NCBI RefSeq assembly: GCF_002159495.1
Contig: NZ_NFIT01000009.1
Location: forward strand, 1 to 64,000
From: Olsenella sp. An293
Lineage (GTDB): Bacteria > Actinomycetota > Coriobacteriia > Coriobacteriales > Atopobiaceae
DNA length: 64,000 nt
Direction: 5' to 3'
Positions 23,423 to 31,051 of the stretch are shown here, piece by piece (the first letter of the stretch is position 1; every line of letters begins with the position of its first letter). Below the pieces are notes generated by a model, which worked only from the letters and a program-made list of their open reading frames with translations, ran no database searches and was not told where the DNA came from. The position numbers and the translations under genes are program-made.

Positions 23423-23744
23423 CGTCCGTCGCCTCCGGCACGCGCAGCGGCGAGCCGTCCACGTCGAGCAGGGCGGTCATGCCGTCCCCGTCGCACAGGT
23501 ACTGGGCGCCGGTCTCATGGTCCACCACGACGGTGAGGCCGGCGACGTTGGTCTCGTGCTCCGAGAAGCGCTCCTGCCCCGTCATGAGCTGAGAGAACTC
23601 GACGCTGTCCCCCCACGTGTTGTGGAGGTCTCCGACTCCGAGGAGGGAGCCGATGCCGAAGAGCACGAGCGCCGTCACGAAGAGGCCGAGTATGACGGAA
23701 ATTATGGATACGACGCAGTCAATCGCGAAATCCCAGTCGATCAC
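23412..23744 (-). CDS. Membrane-anchored DUF6440-like protein
   Basis: 110 residues. One N-terminal membrane helix (VVSIISVILGLFVTALVLFG, about 8-30) then a soluble part with FSEHETNVAGLTVVVDHETGAQYLCDGDGMTALLDVDG, the DUF6440-type pattern T-G-V-x-Y-L-x-D-x-x-G-x-T-x-L-L-D-x-D-G. GTG 23744 overlaps the upstream stop as GTGA and has GGGGAGG. Role unknown. Confidence 0.7.
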   Translation of the reverse strand: MIDWDFAIDCVVSIISVILGLFVTALVLFGIGSLLGVGDLHNTWGDSVEFSQLMTGQERFSEHETNVAGLTVVVDHETGAQYLCDGDGMTALLDVDGSPLRVPEATDDGE

Positions 23745-24118
23745 TCGACCACCTCCCCGCACGCCTCGTGGATGCGGCGGGCGTAATCCCTAAGCGAATC
23801 CCTCTCGCCGCTATACCATCCGTAGGGCGCTCGCTCGTCCATCTCGTCCGCCAGCGCCAGCAGCGCGTCGCGGTCGCACTTAGTCGTAAGGTCGGGCGAT
23901 TTAGTCGTATCCGTAGTCGTATCGGGGTCGATGAGGTCAGCGAGGCGGGCGTAAAGGTATATAGCGTCAACGCCATCATCGTTGAGTCCGACCGCGGCGT
24001 ATATCTCGTACAGCACGCGCAGATGATGCCTCACCGGGTTTCTATCAGGCACATTGGCCCACGCTCTGCGCAACCTCGCCGCCACCTCGCGGCGCTCGGT
24101 GTCACCAATAATTCGCAT
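23741..24118 (-). CDS. Hypothetical early phage protein
   Basis: 125 residues, ATG 24118 with GGAGG 6 nt upstream. It has an N-terminal helical part (ERREVAARLRRAWANVPDRNP, HHLRVLYEIYAAVGLND), a Thr/Asp-rich linker and a C-terminal helix with ALADEMDERAPYGWYSG then RDYARRIHEACGEVVE. No family named. Confidence 0.65.
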   Translation of the reverse strand: MRIIGDTERREVAARLRRAWANVPDRNPVRHHLRVLYEIYAAVGLNDDGVDAIYLYARLADLIDPDTTTDTTKSPDLTTKCDRDALLALADEMDERAPYGWYSGERDSLRDYARRIHEACGEVVE

Positions 24119-24416
24119 TCTCAACCTCCGCGCCGCAGTACGGGCAATAGCAGAAATCAGTTATGAGCCCTGCTTCGTTCATATAGCTCCGTCCATAGCT
24201 CTCAAGCCGGTATCCGCACGAGCTGCACGAGAACGCGCCGTCAGCGTCGCCATATGGCTGCGCATCGTTCCTGCATGTACGAACTGGGACGTAGACCCTA
24301 GGCGCGTCTAGTTTTCCAACCCTGATGCGCTGCGGGTAGCGCTGCTTTCCCGATGGTCCGGTGCGCTGAATCCACCAATCGCGCCCGACAGTCTGTGTAA
24401 CGTCCACCGCGCTCAT
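24102..24416 (-). CDS. Small zinc-ribbon phage protein
   Basis: 104 residues with two CxxC knuckles: FSCSSCGYRLESYGR and FCYCPYCGAEVEN at the end. The N-terminus (DWWIQRTGPSGKQRYPQRIRVG) is basic. Overlaps its upstream neighbour as ATGA. Part of a run of small zinc proteins from 24.1 to 28.1 kb; function unknown. Confidence 0.7.
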   Translation of the reverse strand: MSAVDVTQTVGRDWWIQRTGPSGKQRYPQRIRVGKLDAPRVYVPVRTCRNDAQPYGDADGAFSCSSCGYRLESYGRSYMNEAGLITDFCYCPYCGAEVENANYW

Positions 24417-24730
24417 TCGCCCACCTCATCCTCGATGCGCGCGCCGCAGTCCGGGCAGTAGCGCACGTGGTCGCCGACGGGCTCAAGACCGCCGCACTCG
24501 CTGCACCTCCACGCGCAAATCTCCTTGTCGTAGACGTAGTGGCACGTGCTCTCCACGCGGCGGTTCCACGCGGCCTTGAGCCTGTCAATGTCGTGGCTCG
24601 ACCCCGTGCGGCACCCGCACGACTTGCATCGGATGTAGGGCGTCGTGCTAGAGCCGTCGCGCGCCTCGGCCTCGCCACCGCAGTGGGGGCACGGGAGCAG
24701 GCCCTCCGGCGTCTTCGCTAGGTAGCTCAT
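24413..24730 (-). CDS. Lar-like zinc-ribbon protein
   Basis: 105 residues. LLPCPHCGGEAEARDGSSTTPYIRCKSCGCRTGSSHDIDRLKAAWNRR is the restriction-alleviation (Lar) pattern: CPxCGG, a second CxxC and a closing AWNRR. A second ribbon follows (WRCSECGGLEP, YCPDCGARIEDE). Lar of Rac modulates type I restriction; for these phage homologues that role is assumed, not known. Confidence 0.78.
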   Translation of the reverse strand: MSYLAKTPEGLLPCPHCGGEAEARDGSSTTPYIRCKSCGCRTGSSHDIDRLKAAWNRRVESTCHYVYDKEICAWRCSECGGLEPVGDHVRYCPDCGARIEDEVGE

Positions 24731-25419
24731 TTTTCAGCCTCGCCCTCGCTCTTCGGAAGCGGCACCGTTATCGTCCCGTCACCGACCTCTACGCCAAGGT
24801 CAGCCAGACGCTCAATCAGCGTCATGGCCGCCTCGATCTCCTCCACCGTGCCCTCGACCTCGTGGCCGTCATGGCACAGCCAAAGCTCACCGGACATGCG
24901 CTCAACCCTCACGTCAAGCGTTCCGTGGCCCTTGTCCTGCCGATTGTTCCCCAGCCAGTCGCGGTACCGTCTTCCAACCTCAACGGACAGCGTGACGTCG
25001 GGCCCGTACCCCACCCACGTGGGCTCGACGCCAACCTCCTCGCCGTCCAGCTCGACCGAGCGAAGCCACGACGCGTCGGCGTCCCCTCCGGCGAACTTCT
25101 CCATGGTCGGGCCCCACCACTCGCTGTCGCGGAATGCCTCCATGGTGTCGTAGCTGGCCAGCGTCTCCGACTTGGTCCTCAGCGACATAGAGTGGCCGTT
25201 CTGGCGAACCTCCTCGATGACGTTGGTGTGGAGCTCCACGCTGACCCTGTTCTGGAACGGCAGGACGTGCCAGCTCATGCTGTCAACCATCCCGACCTCC
25301 GGGTAGGCACCATTGCGAACGTTCTCGTGCCTCAGCTGGCCGTCGAACCATTCTTTCGAGGTCTCGCGCATCAGCCACAGGTCCTCGAACGTCCTGGGCT
25401 CCATGGTCTCCTTGCTCAT
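24727..25419 (-). CDS. Hypothetical early phage protein
   Basis: 230 residues from ATG 25419 (overlaps upstream stop as ATGA). Segments YPEVGMVDSMSWHVLPFQNRVSVELHTNVIEEVRQNGHSM and VEIEAAMTLIERLADLG-like ends suggest a soluble alpha/beta protein. No zinc site, no membrane segment, no known family. It separates two Lar-like genes. Confidence 0.65.
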   Translation of the reverse strand: MSKETMEPRTFEDLWLMRETSKEWFDGQLRHENVRNGAYPEVGMVDSMSWHVLPFQNRVSVELHTNVIEEVRQNGHSMSLRTKSETLASYDTMEAFRDSEWWGPTMEKFAGGDADASWLRSVELDGEEVGVEPTWVGYGPDVTLSVEVGRRYRDWLGNNRQDKGHGTLDVRVERMSGELWLCHDGHEVEGTVEEIEAAMTLIERLADLGVEVGDGTITVPLPKSEGEAEK

Positions 25420-25790
25420 TCGTCCACCACCTTCGCCCCGCAGTTCGGGCAATATTCCAAAGCAGCTGCCACGTCATCGACCCAATACGTCGGATCGTCG
25501 TACATGCCGAGCATGTAGAGAGACGCGCCGCACTCTGAGCACACGAACTTGTCAAGTCCTCCCACGTCGCGGCACGTGCGCCTCGTGCGCCGTTGCTCGC
25601 ACGTGCGCTCCGCGCGGCGGTTCCACCTCTCCACCGCGTCGCGCAGACCGCGCTCGCCGCGACCGTAGCCATACACCTTGGCCCCGCACGCGTCGCACAC
25701 GACGTGCGCCGTCGCCCCGCTAGCGTAGGCCGCGAGCGCGGCGTGCGCCTCGCCCCCGCAGAACGGGCAGGCACGAATCTCAGTCTCCAT
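25416..25790 (-). CDS. Lar-like zinc-ribbon protein
   Basis: 124 residues. IRACPFCGGEAHAALAAYASGATAHVVCDACGAKVYGYG then LRDAVERWNRRAERT matches the Lar pattern. A second ribbon lies in KFVCSECGASLYML and YCPNCGAKVVDE. ATG 25790 overlaps the upstream gene. Same architecture (two ribbons) as the gene at 24413-24730, so probably a duplication. Confidence 0.78.
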   Translation of the reverse strand: METEIRACPFCGGEAHAALAAYASGATAHVVCDACGAKVYGYGRGERGLRDAVERWNRRAERTCEQRRTRRTCRDVGGLDKFVCSECGASLYMLGMYDDPTYWVDDVAAALEYCPNCGAKVVDE

Positions 25791-25989
25791 CACTCACGTC
25801 CACTTCCCCATAGACCGCGCGGTCGCACTCCGACCATGCCAGCTCCGCGAGGGCCGCGCACAGCTCCTCGACGGCGCGGGCGCACGCAGGGGCCGCGTCC
25901 CCGACGCGACCCCCCCCCGCGAGCGCGTCGAGCGCGACGCCGACCTCTTTCCGCGCCAGTGTCAGCTCCCTGACTGCCTCGCCGATCAT
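25780..25989 (-). CDS. Small helical protein with an in-frame G9 tract
   Basis: 69 residues: IGEAVRELTLARKEVGVALDAL, a Gly3 turn encoded by nine G, then PACARAVEELCAALAELAWSE. Two amphipathic helices with a Gly loop. ATG 25989 overlaps the upstream stop as ATGA. In frame with nine G; loss or gain of one G would truncate it. Confidence 0.6.
   Translation of the reverse strand: MIGEAVRELTLARKEVGVALDALAGGGRVGDAAPACARAVEELCAALAELAWSECDRAVYGEVDVSDGD
25910..25918 (-). repeat. G9 tract inside a small early gene
   Basis: Nine G on the coding strand, coding Gly-Gly-Gly in frame. The only other homopolymers of this length in the prophage are in the tail-tip genes. Confidence 0.75.
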
Positions 25990-26201
25990 CTCTCCCCCAA
26001 TCTCCTCAGAAGCTCGCCGACCGCCCCGGCGCACCCCGGGCACGCGAGCGTCGAGCCGACCATCTGCCACGTCCACGAGGTGCGCGAGCGCCAGGTCACG
26101 GGCGCCTCGCGGAGCACCTGCACGCGGAGCCGCTCCCCGCGCGCCATCGGCGAGCCGCACACCGGGCACGTCTCCACGGCGGCGGGTCCCGTCGCGCTCA
26201 C
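25986..26201 (-). CDS. Small zinc-ribbon protein
   Basis: 71 residues from GTG 26201 (GTGA overlap with the MazG-like gene). ETCPVCGSPMARGERLRVQ and LACPGCAGAVGELLRRLGE give two CxxC knuckles. Function unknown. Confidence 0.6.
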   Translation of the reverse strand: MSATGPAAVETCPVCGSPMARGERLRVQVLREAPVTWRSRTSWTWQMVGSTLACPGCAGAVGELLRRLGER

Positions 26202-26506
26202 TCGTCCACCTTCCCGTCCGTGATGCGCCCGCGTTTCCGGTTGCGCAGCTCGCACGCCTTCATCCACGGGCGGAAGTCCTCGACGCCCAGAGCGGCCACG
26301 AGGTTGAGCGTGGCTTGGATGACGTCCGCGCACTCGTCCACGACGGCTGAGCGTTTGACGTCAGACGCGTCGTCTCGGAAGTTCTCCCATGCGGAGAAGA
26401 CCTCAAGTGATTCTTCCGCAACCTTCATGACCTGCGCCTTATCTGGTTTGACCTCGTCGAAGCGCCGGACGCTGCCGACCTGCACCCACTTGCTCTGCAT
26501 CGTCAT
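26198..26506 (-). CDS. MazG-like nucleotide pyrophosphohydrolase
   Basis: 102 residues. VMKVAEESLEVFSAWENF has the EE-x-x-E motif and VVDECADVIQATLNLVAALG the E-x-x-D motif that together bind Mg in MazG-type folds. The C-terminal basic tail (ACELRNRKRGRITDGKVDE) is typical of phage MazG-like proteins. It could hydrolyse nucleotides such as dNTPs or ppGpp; substrate not known. ATG 26506 overlaps upstream stop. Confidence 0.82.
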   Translation of the reverse strand: MTMQSKWVQVGSVRRFDEVKPDKAQVMKVAEESLEVFSAWENFRDDASDVKRSAVVDECADVIQATLNLVAALGVEDFRPWMKACELRNRKRGRITDGKVDE

Positions 26507-26868
26507 GCCCTCCGATTCCACGTATGTATCGCCGCCTCTATCGCAAGCAGCCTGGTGATGTCCTCGCCGGTCGGCAGGTACGTCGTGCGGCCGCTCTGGT
26601 AGTCCCTCGACGTGGAGACGTGGCAGCCTCCGCACACCACGCGGGCCTCGTACCCCATGTCGTCGGGGTACGGCCAGTACTGGACCCACGCGCGGCCGCC
26701 GCAGAACGGGCACGGGAGAAGCTGCTCCGAGTGGGCCGTCTGCCCGGTGTCGTCCAAGAGCGCCGCCTCCATCTCACGGAGTCGGGCCATCATGGCCTCG
26801 CCCCTCTCAAGCTCCTCGTCGGTGAAGGTGTGGGGCGTCCCGTCCGGCAGCTCGATCGTCTTGCCCAT
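26503..26868 (-). CDS. Lar-like zinc-ribbon protein
   Basis: 121 residues. EQLLPCPFCGGRAWVQYW, VVCGGCHVSTSRDYQSG and the closing IEAAIHTWNRRA follow the Lar pattern. The N-terminal 45 residues (LPDGTPHTFTDEELERGEAMMARLREMEAALL) are an added helical part. Third Lar-like gene in 2.5 kb. Confidence 0.75.
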   Translation of the reverse strand: MGKTIELPDGTPHTFTDEELERGEAMMARLREMEAALLDDTGQTAHSEQLLPCPFCGGRAWVQYWPYPDDMGYEARVVCGGCHVSTSRDYQSGRTTYLPTGEDITRLLAIEAAIHTWNRRA

Positions 26869-27626
26869 CACTCTCCCCCCTTTGCCCAGAACCGTCTTGC
26901 GCTGCTGTCGAGCGCGAGGCGGTTGCGCTTCCCTGACTGCGTGAGGCCGAGCTCGTGGGCGCGCTGGCGGACGGCCTTCTCGCCGCGCCCGAGGCGGGCG
27001 CAAATCTCGTCGGTCGGCGTGCCCGCCTCCCAGTTCTCGCGCAGGTACTCGTGCTCGGCCTCCGTCCACGGCCTCCACGCTGGGCGGAGGGTCAGGCCAA
27101 GCCGCTTGCCGTGCGAGCGGCACGCCTGCTCTCCGCGCCCCTCGATGCCGCGCGCGACGTCGGCCCACGTGCCGTACTCGAGGCACCTCTGCCGGAGCAG
27201 CTCGTCCTCGCGCGGCGTCCAGTGCGCATCCCGCCTCCAGCCCTCCACGCCTATCGCCTGCCTGCGACGCGACACCGTCATTGGGTGGCACCCGAGCGCT
27301 CGCGCTATGTCGCGGTCGGTGGCGCCGGACTGGTACATCTCGGTGATCTCGGCGTCGTAGTAGCCCGACGATATGGGGTAGGTGGCCGTGGTCTTGAGCG
27401 CCTTCTCGGCCTTCACGTGCTTGCCGTAGACCGCGACGAGCGCCTTGGATATGCGGGAGATCTCGCGGCCCATGCAGACAATCTCCGCCTTCATGTCGCC
27501 GATGTCGCTCACCACCTGCGCGCACCACTCGGCGGACTCTATCTGCGCGTCGGCGGACCTCTCGACGGCGCGGGTGAGCTTTGCGACGCGGGCGTCGAGC
27601 GAGCGGACGTCATCTTCGACGGCCAT
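26868..27626 (-). CDS. Multi-HTH (SANT/Myb-like) DNA-binding protein
   Basis: 252 residues. A coiled-coil N-terminus (VRSLDARVAKLTRAVERSAD, to about 80) precedes three recognisable helix-turn-helix units: YDAEITEMYQSGATDRDIARALGCHPMTVSRRRQAIG, WTPREDELLRQRCLEYGTWADVARGIEGRGEQACRSHGKRLG and WTEAEHEYLRENWEAGTPTDEICARLGRGEKAVRQRAHELG. The last two are SANT-like. ATG 27626 overlaps the upstream stop. Probably a phage regulator or origin-binding protein. Confidence 0.75.
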   Translation of the reverse strand: MAVEDDVRSLDARVAKLTRAVERSADAQIESAEWCAQVVSDIGDMKAEIVCMGREISRISKALVAVYGKHVKAEKALKTTATYPISSGYYDAEITEMYQSGATDRDIARALGCHPMTVSRRRQAIGVEGWRRDAHWTPREDELLRQRCLEYGTWADVARGIEGRGEQACRSHGKRLGLTLRPAWRPWTEAEHEYLRENWEAGTPTDEICARLGRGEKAVRQRAHELGLTQSGKRNRLALDSSARRFWAKGGE

Positions 27627-27835
27627 CACTCGCCCCTCTCTCCCCAGGCGCAGAAGCCTTCGGGCTCGATTGGCGGACCGACGATTCCGCGGCACCATAG
27701 CTCGCCGCGCTCCTCGAACGACCTTCGGCAGTCCCGGCACCGCACGACGCATTCGTTCGGCAGATACTCGGTGTGTATGAGGCTCGTGTCCAGCTCGATG
27801 AGAGGGACCGCGATGCAGACATACTCGGTGTTCAT
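27626..27835 (-). CDS. Small Cys-rich phage protein
   Basis: 69 residues: VCIAVPLIELDTSLIHTEYL, then CVVRCRDCRRSFEERGELWCRG. A C-x2-C plus distant Cys pattern suggests a zinc site. ATG 27835 overlaps the upstream gene. Function unknown. Confidence 0.6.
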   Translation of the reverse strand: MNTEYVCIAVPLIELDTSLIHTEYLPNECVVRCRDCRRSFEERGELWCRGIVGPPIEPEGFCAWGERGE

Positions 27836-28050
27836 CACTGCCCCCTCTCCGCCAGCTTGCGCCCGCACATCGGGCAGTAGTTGATGCTCGGGTAGATGTC
27901 CATGGTCACGGCATCCCATCCGCTGCTGTCGTGGTGGCAGTTGAGGTAGAAGCCGTCTGAGTCGTGTTCGATGTCAACCGAGCAGTACTCGCCATATTTC
28001 TTGCGCTCGTAGATGGGCGTTACGACAACGCCCTCGCAGTACTCGCACAT
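27835..28050 (-). CDS. Small zinc-ribbon protein
   Basis: 71 residues: MCEYCEGVVVTPIYERKKYG at the start and INYCPMCGRKLAERGQ at the end form a paired-knuckle ribbon. ATG 28050 overlaps the upstream stop as TGATG. This pattern is widespread in phages of Gram-positive hosts; function unknown. Confidence 0.7.
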   Translation of the reverse strand: MCEYCEGVVVTPIYERKKYGEYCSVDIEHDSDGFYLNCHHDSSGWDAVTMDIYPSINYCPMCGRKLAERGQ

Positions 28051-29180
28051 CACGCATCACCAGCCAGCGCGCGGCAGCGACGCACGAGGCTGTCGAGCGC
28101 AGCGCCCAGCGTTTTCTCGTCGACGCACCAAGCAGCAGCCTCTTGGGCTTCGAAGAGGTCTTGTTTCGAGCGCCACGCCACCACCATCGCGCAGATGTCC
28201 TCAGCCAATCGGTTTAGGCTGTCTGGGCGCTCGTGGGTGAGCTTTTCGGGATGCCGGTAGTAGAACGTTCCATCCTTTTTCAGCGATACGTGCATACCGC
28301 TCTTTTCGGGGAGGCTCCATACGGCGAGCGGGCCACGGCCGTCTACGTCCCACACCGTCTCCCCATCGCGCAGCGGCTTGCCATCCGCCGCGAGGACGGG
28401 GGCGCGGTGGGTGAGTTGCGAGGGCTGTATCTCTAGGTCTGATTCGCAGGCGTCAATGTCGGTGCATACGACGAAGTCGTGCGAGAACCCGTCGACCTCA
28501 AATCTGTCTCCGGTGTCCTTGTCGTAGACCGTATCCCCCTCGCGAATCTCCACCCCGTCCGCGTCGAGCACCTTGGGCGCGGGGCGCTCGAACCGTTCGT
28601 CGCTCTCGTAACACGTGTCGAAACCGTTCTTGTCGCAGAGCGTGAACCCGTTCGCATGGAACTTGACCGCGTCCACATGGATGCGCTCGCCGTAGTCGGG
28701 GCCGACCACATCGTCTCCGACCTCCACCAGCTCACCCGATGTGTAGCGCGGCCACTCCATGCCCTCGGGCATGAGGCGGAGGCGCATCTGCGCGCTTTCG
28801 AGGCGGAGCGCGTCGTTCTCGCTCGCGATTCTTGCGATGGCGTCACGCCTGCGCCCCAGCGCCCTCTCGCACTCGGCGATGTGGCCGAGAAGGCGCTGGC
28901 GCCTCCGCTCGTAGCGGTCGTAGGGCACACGGCTGCGCCACTCCGCCCGCACGTGGTCCAGCCCGCCGTGCTCGCGCACCCACGCGATCGCGTCGCGGTC
29001 CTCCTGCGGAAGCAGGTCGTAGGCGCTCATGCTCACGTCCTCGGCGGGGTCGTGCCCCTTGCCGCCAAGCGCCTCACGCAGCTCCCGCTCAATCTGGTCG
29101 GCGACGTCGGCGAGCGCCCCGCCGAGGCCCCACTCGTCCCACGCCCCCGCGAGGGTGCGCAGCCTGTCGATTCCGCTCAT
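28050..29180 (-). CDS. Early phage protein with repeated DG-x-x-I-x-x-GD modules
   Basis: 376 residues. The N-terminal part (DRLRTLAGAWDEWGLGGALADVADQIERELREAL) is a helical unit found in many host-range-specific phage proteins. A coiled coil spans about 80-130. The C-terminal half has three related modules around GELVEVGDDV, VEIREGDTVYDKDTGDRFEV and KPLRDGETVWDVDGRGPLAV, which resemble DUF1660-type units. ATG 29180 overlaps the upstream stop as ATGA. Function unknown. Confidence 0.65.
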   Translation of the reverse strand: MSGIDRLRTLAGAWDEWGLGGALADVADQIERELREALGGKGHDPAEDVSMSAYDLLPQEDRDAIAWVREHGGLDHVRAEWRSRVPYDRYERRRQRLLGHIAECERALGRRRDAIARIASENDALRLESAQMRLRLMPEGMEWPRYTSGELVEVGDDVVGPDYGERIHVDAVKFHANGFTLCDKNGFDTCYESDERFERPAPKVLDADGVEIREGDTVYDKDTGDRFEVDGFSHDFVVCTDIDACESDLEIQPSQLTHRAPVLAADGKPLRDGETVWDVDGRGPLAVWSLPEKSGMHVSLKKDGTFYYRHPEKLTHERPDSLNRLAEDICAMVVAWRSKQDLFEAQEAAAWCVDEKTLGAALDSLVRRCRALAGDA

Positions 29181-29374
29181 GCCACCGCCCCCTCTCTCCT
29201 CGCCGCCTTTCGCAGGGCGTCGCAGCCAACGCCGCACTCGCCCGCCGCAACCGCCACGGGCACGCCGCGCCCCACCAGCCACACGGCGTGGCGCATGCGC
29301 TCGGCCCGCTCCGCGAGCTCCCAGTCGCTGAGCGCGGGGCGCCCCGTCCTGCGCTTGCACGTCCACATCGCCAT
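29177..29374 (-). CDS. Small HTH protein
   Basis: 65 residues. A basic N-terminus (MWTCKRRTGRPALSDWE) resembles an AT-hook-like GRP segment, followed by AERMRHAVWLVGRGVPVAVAAGECGVGCDALRKAARRE, a homeodomain-like HTH of the resolvase type. It starts immediately after the upstream stop. Likely DNA binding. Confidence 0.6.
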   Translation of the reverse strand: MAMWTCKRRTGRPALSDWELAERAERMRHAVWLVGRGVPVAVAAGECGVGCDALRKAARREGAVA

Positions 29375-29659
29375 CTACCTCACCGCCATCAGCTCGTCGC
29401 GGATCGACTGCGCGCGGGCCATCGCGTCGGCCAGCGACTCGTCCGGACCGCCCTCGTCGCGCATGCGGCGCTCGAGGACGAAGGCGAGGGCGGCGCCGAG
29501 CGTCTGAAAGTAGTTGCCCGTGTCCCTCCATCTCGGCTCCGACGTCTTCGCCCTGCCGTTCGCCGGGTCTGGGGCCTTCCACTGCTGGAGCATCCAGTTC
29601 CGCGCGTCGAATCGCCTCAGCCGGTACCCCCCGCCGAGGTCGATGGTCCTAGCCTCCAT
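29375..29659 (-). CDS. Small phage protein (DUF5405-like)
   Basis: 94 residues: LGGGYRLRRFDARNWMLQQW, then RWRDTGNYFQTLGAALAFVLERRMRD. The second part (GYF-x-x-L-x-x-AL-x-x-x-L) recurs in small phage proteins near replication genes. ATG 29659 with GGAAGG upstream. Function unknown. Confidence 0.6.
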   Translation of the reverse strand: MEARTIDLGGGYRLRRFDARNWMLQQWKAPDPANGRAKTSEPRWRDTGNYFQTLGAALAFVLERRMRDEGGPDESLADAMARAQSIRDELMAVR

Positions 29660-29780
29660 GTGCCCACCTTCCTAGAATCGATTTTGAGTTGCCTAGAAGC
29701 TCGCTGAGCGCGTCGAAATCGCGCGTCGGCTGTAATCCCCCGGAGCGACCGTTTCGTGACGCCCACGAATCTCCACGAGT

Positions 29781-29975
29781 TCAGCCGTCGTAGCGCCCGG
29801 CCCTCACGCGCTCGATGGCGCTGAGCACGCGGCTCTCGCTAACGCCGAGCTTCTGCGCGATCGCCCACACCGAGTAGCCGCGGCGCTCGCGCATCTCGTG
29901 GCACCACTTGTCGAACTCCTCGCGGGTCCACCTCCCGGACGTCGGCGGCTCGCTCCAGCTGAAGGTCCTACGCAT
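29781..29975 (-). CDS. Small HTH protein
   Basis: 64 residues from ATG 29975. WTREEFDKWCHEMRERRGYSVWAIAQKLGVSESRVLSAIERVRAG has a SANT-like first helix and a clear HTH. It is similar in design to the gene at 34809-34991 (W-E-R-W...W-Q-V-A-x-K-A-G-V). About 120 nt of non-coding DNA separates it from the next gene. Confidence 0.6.
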   Translation of the reverse strand: MRRTFSWSEPPTSGRWTREEFDKWCHEMRERRGYSVWAIAQKLGVSESRVLSAIERVRAGRYDG

Positions 29976-30135
29976 CCGTCCCACCCCTCCTCACGTCGAG
30001 CACGGCGCAGTGGCCGCGCTCCTCGTCCTCGTCGACCCACCACGCGCACGCCTGCCCTATGCAGCGGCCCTCGGTGCCGCGCATCGGGCAGTAGATGCCG
30101 CGGCGGGCCTCGTCCACGTCAGCCCTCTTGATCAC
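29968..30135 (-). CDS. Small Cys/Trp-rich phage protein
   Basis: 55 residues: IKRADVDEARRGIYCPMRGT, then CIGQACAWWVDEDEERGHCAVL. The C-x6-7-C-x4-CAWW-x7-HC pattern occurs in many tiny phage proteins that probably bind a metal. GTG 30135 behind GGGGAGG, overlapping the ATPase stop. Confidence 0.6.
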   Translation of the reverse strand: MIKRADVDEARRGIYCPMRGTEGRCIGQACAWWVDEDEERGHCAVLDVRRGGTDA

Positions 30136-31051
30136 GCATCCTCCCCGCGTAGCTGTAGCCGCCCCAGAGCTCGCAGCTTGTGCGCGTGCCGGAGCGACCT
30201 CCCTTGTTCTTGACCACGTGCAGGACCGCCTCGCGCCACCCCGGGCCCTCGGCCCTCCCCCGCGTGAGCACGCACGCGGCCCACGCCGAGTAGCCCACGA
30301 CGCCGGAGCCGCGGAACCAGTCGAGGGTCGGGTCGTCCTCCCCCTTCGCGAGCTTGCGCAGGCTGCTGAGGGCGAGCACGGGCGTGCCGCCCCAGAGCGC
30401 GACGCGCTGGAGCCTCGCCGCCACGTCAGAGACGCGACTGTACTCCGCGCGGTCGACGTCCGGCGAGCCCGCCTGGTACTGCTGGAGATAGTCCACGACC
30501 ACGAGCGCGGGCGGCTCGCCCGCATCGCGCAGGTCGCGCAGGATGTCCTCCACCTGGCCTATCTCGGTCACCGAGTCCACGACCGCGAGTCGCCTGCCGG
30601 GACCCTCGTCCCACGCCCTCGCGGCCATGAGGGCGGCGTCGCGCCCCTCGTAGGCGACGCGCGATCGGTCGGCGTCGCAGAGGTCGCGCCACCGGCGTCG
30701 CATCTCGGGGAGCTGAGACCACGAGAAGGGACCCGCACCGTAGGACGCGGCGTGGGCGACGCTCCACGAGCTCATGCAGCGCGCCACGACGTTGCCCCAC
30801 GCGTCGTCGAGCGTGAGGTAGAGCACGCGCAGGCCCCTCGACGCCACGCTCGCGGCCGCCTGGCACGCGATCGCCGACTTGCCGGCGCTCGCCACGCCCC
30901 CGAGCACCGTCACTCCCGGCATGAGGCCGCCGCCGAGCGCCCCGTCCAGCGGGGTGCCGGTCGGCAGCGGCTCGGCGCCGCCGAGGTAGCAGTCGACGGC
31001 CCACCCCCTCTCGGGGGCGTCGCGCGACATGACCTCGTCCCACGCGCTCAT
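30119..31051 (-). CDS. Replicative DnaB-like helicase / RecA-fold ATPase
   Basis: 310 residues. PTGTPLDGALGGGLMPGVTVLGGVASAGKSA holds the Walker A (GVASAGKS, about 51-58). Walker B is ALVVVDYLQQYQ, preceded by LAVVDSVTEIG. VLALSSLRKLAKGE then LDWFRGSGVVGYSAWAACVLTR is the DnaB-type C-terminal core. It lacks the DnaB N-terminal domain. It probably unwinds phage DNA at the fork. ATG 31051 overlaps the preceding replication gene as ATGA. Confidence 0.85.
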   Translation of the reverse strand: MSAWDEVMSRDAPERGWAVDCYLGGAEPLPTGTPLDGALGGGLMPGVTVLGGVASAGKSAIACQAAASVASRGLRVLYLTLDDAWGNVVARCMSSWSVAHAASYGAGPFSWSQLPEMRRRWRDLCDADRSRVAYEGRDAALMAARAWDEGPGRRLAVVDSVTEIGQVEDILRDLRDAGEPPALVVVDYLQQYQAGSPDVDRAEYSRVSDVAARLQRVALWGGTPVLALSSLRKLAKGEDDPTLDWFRGSGVVGYSAWAACVLTRGRAEGPGWREAVLHVVKNKGGRSGTRTSCELWGGYSYAGRMRDQEG

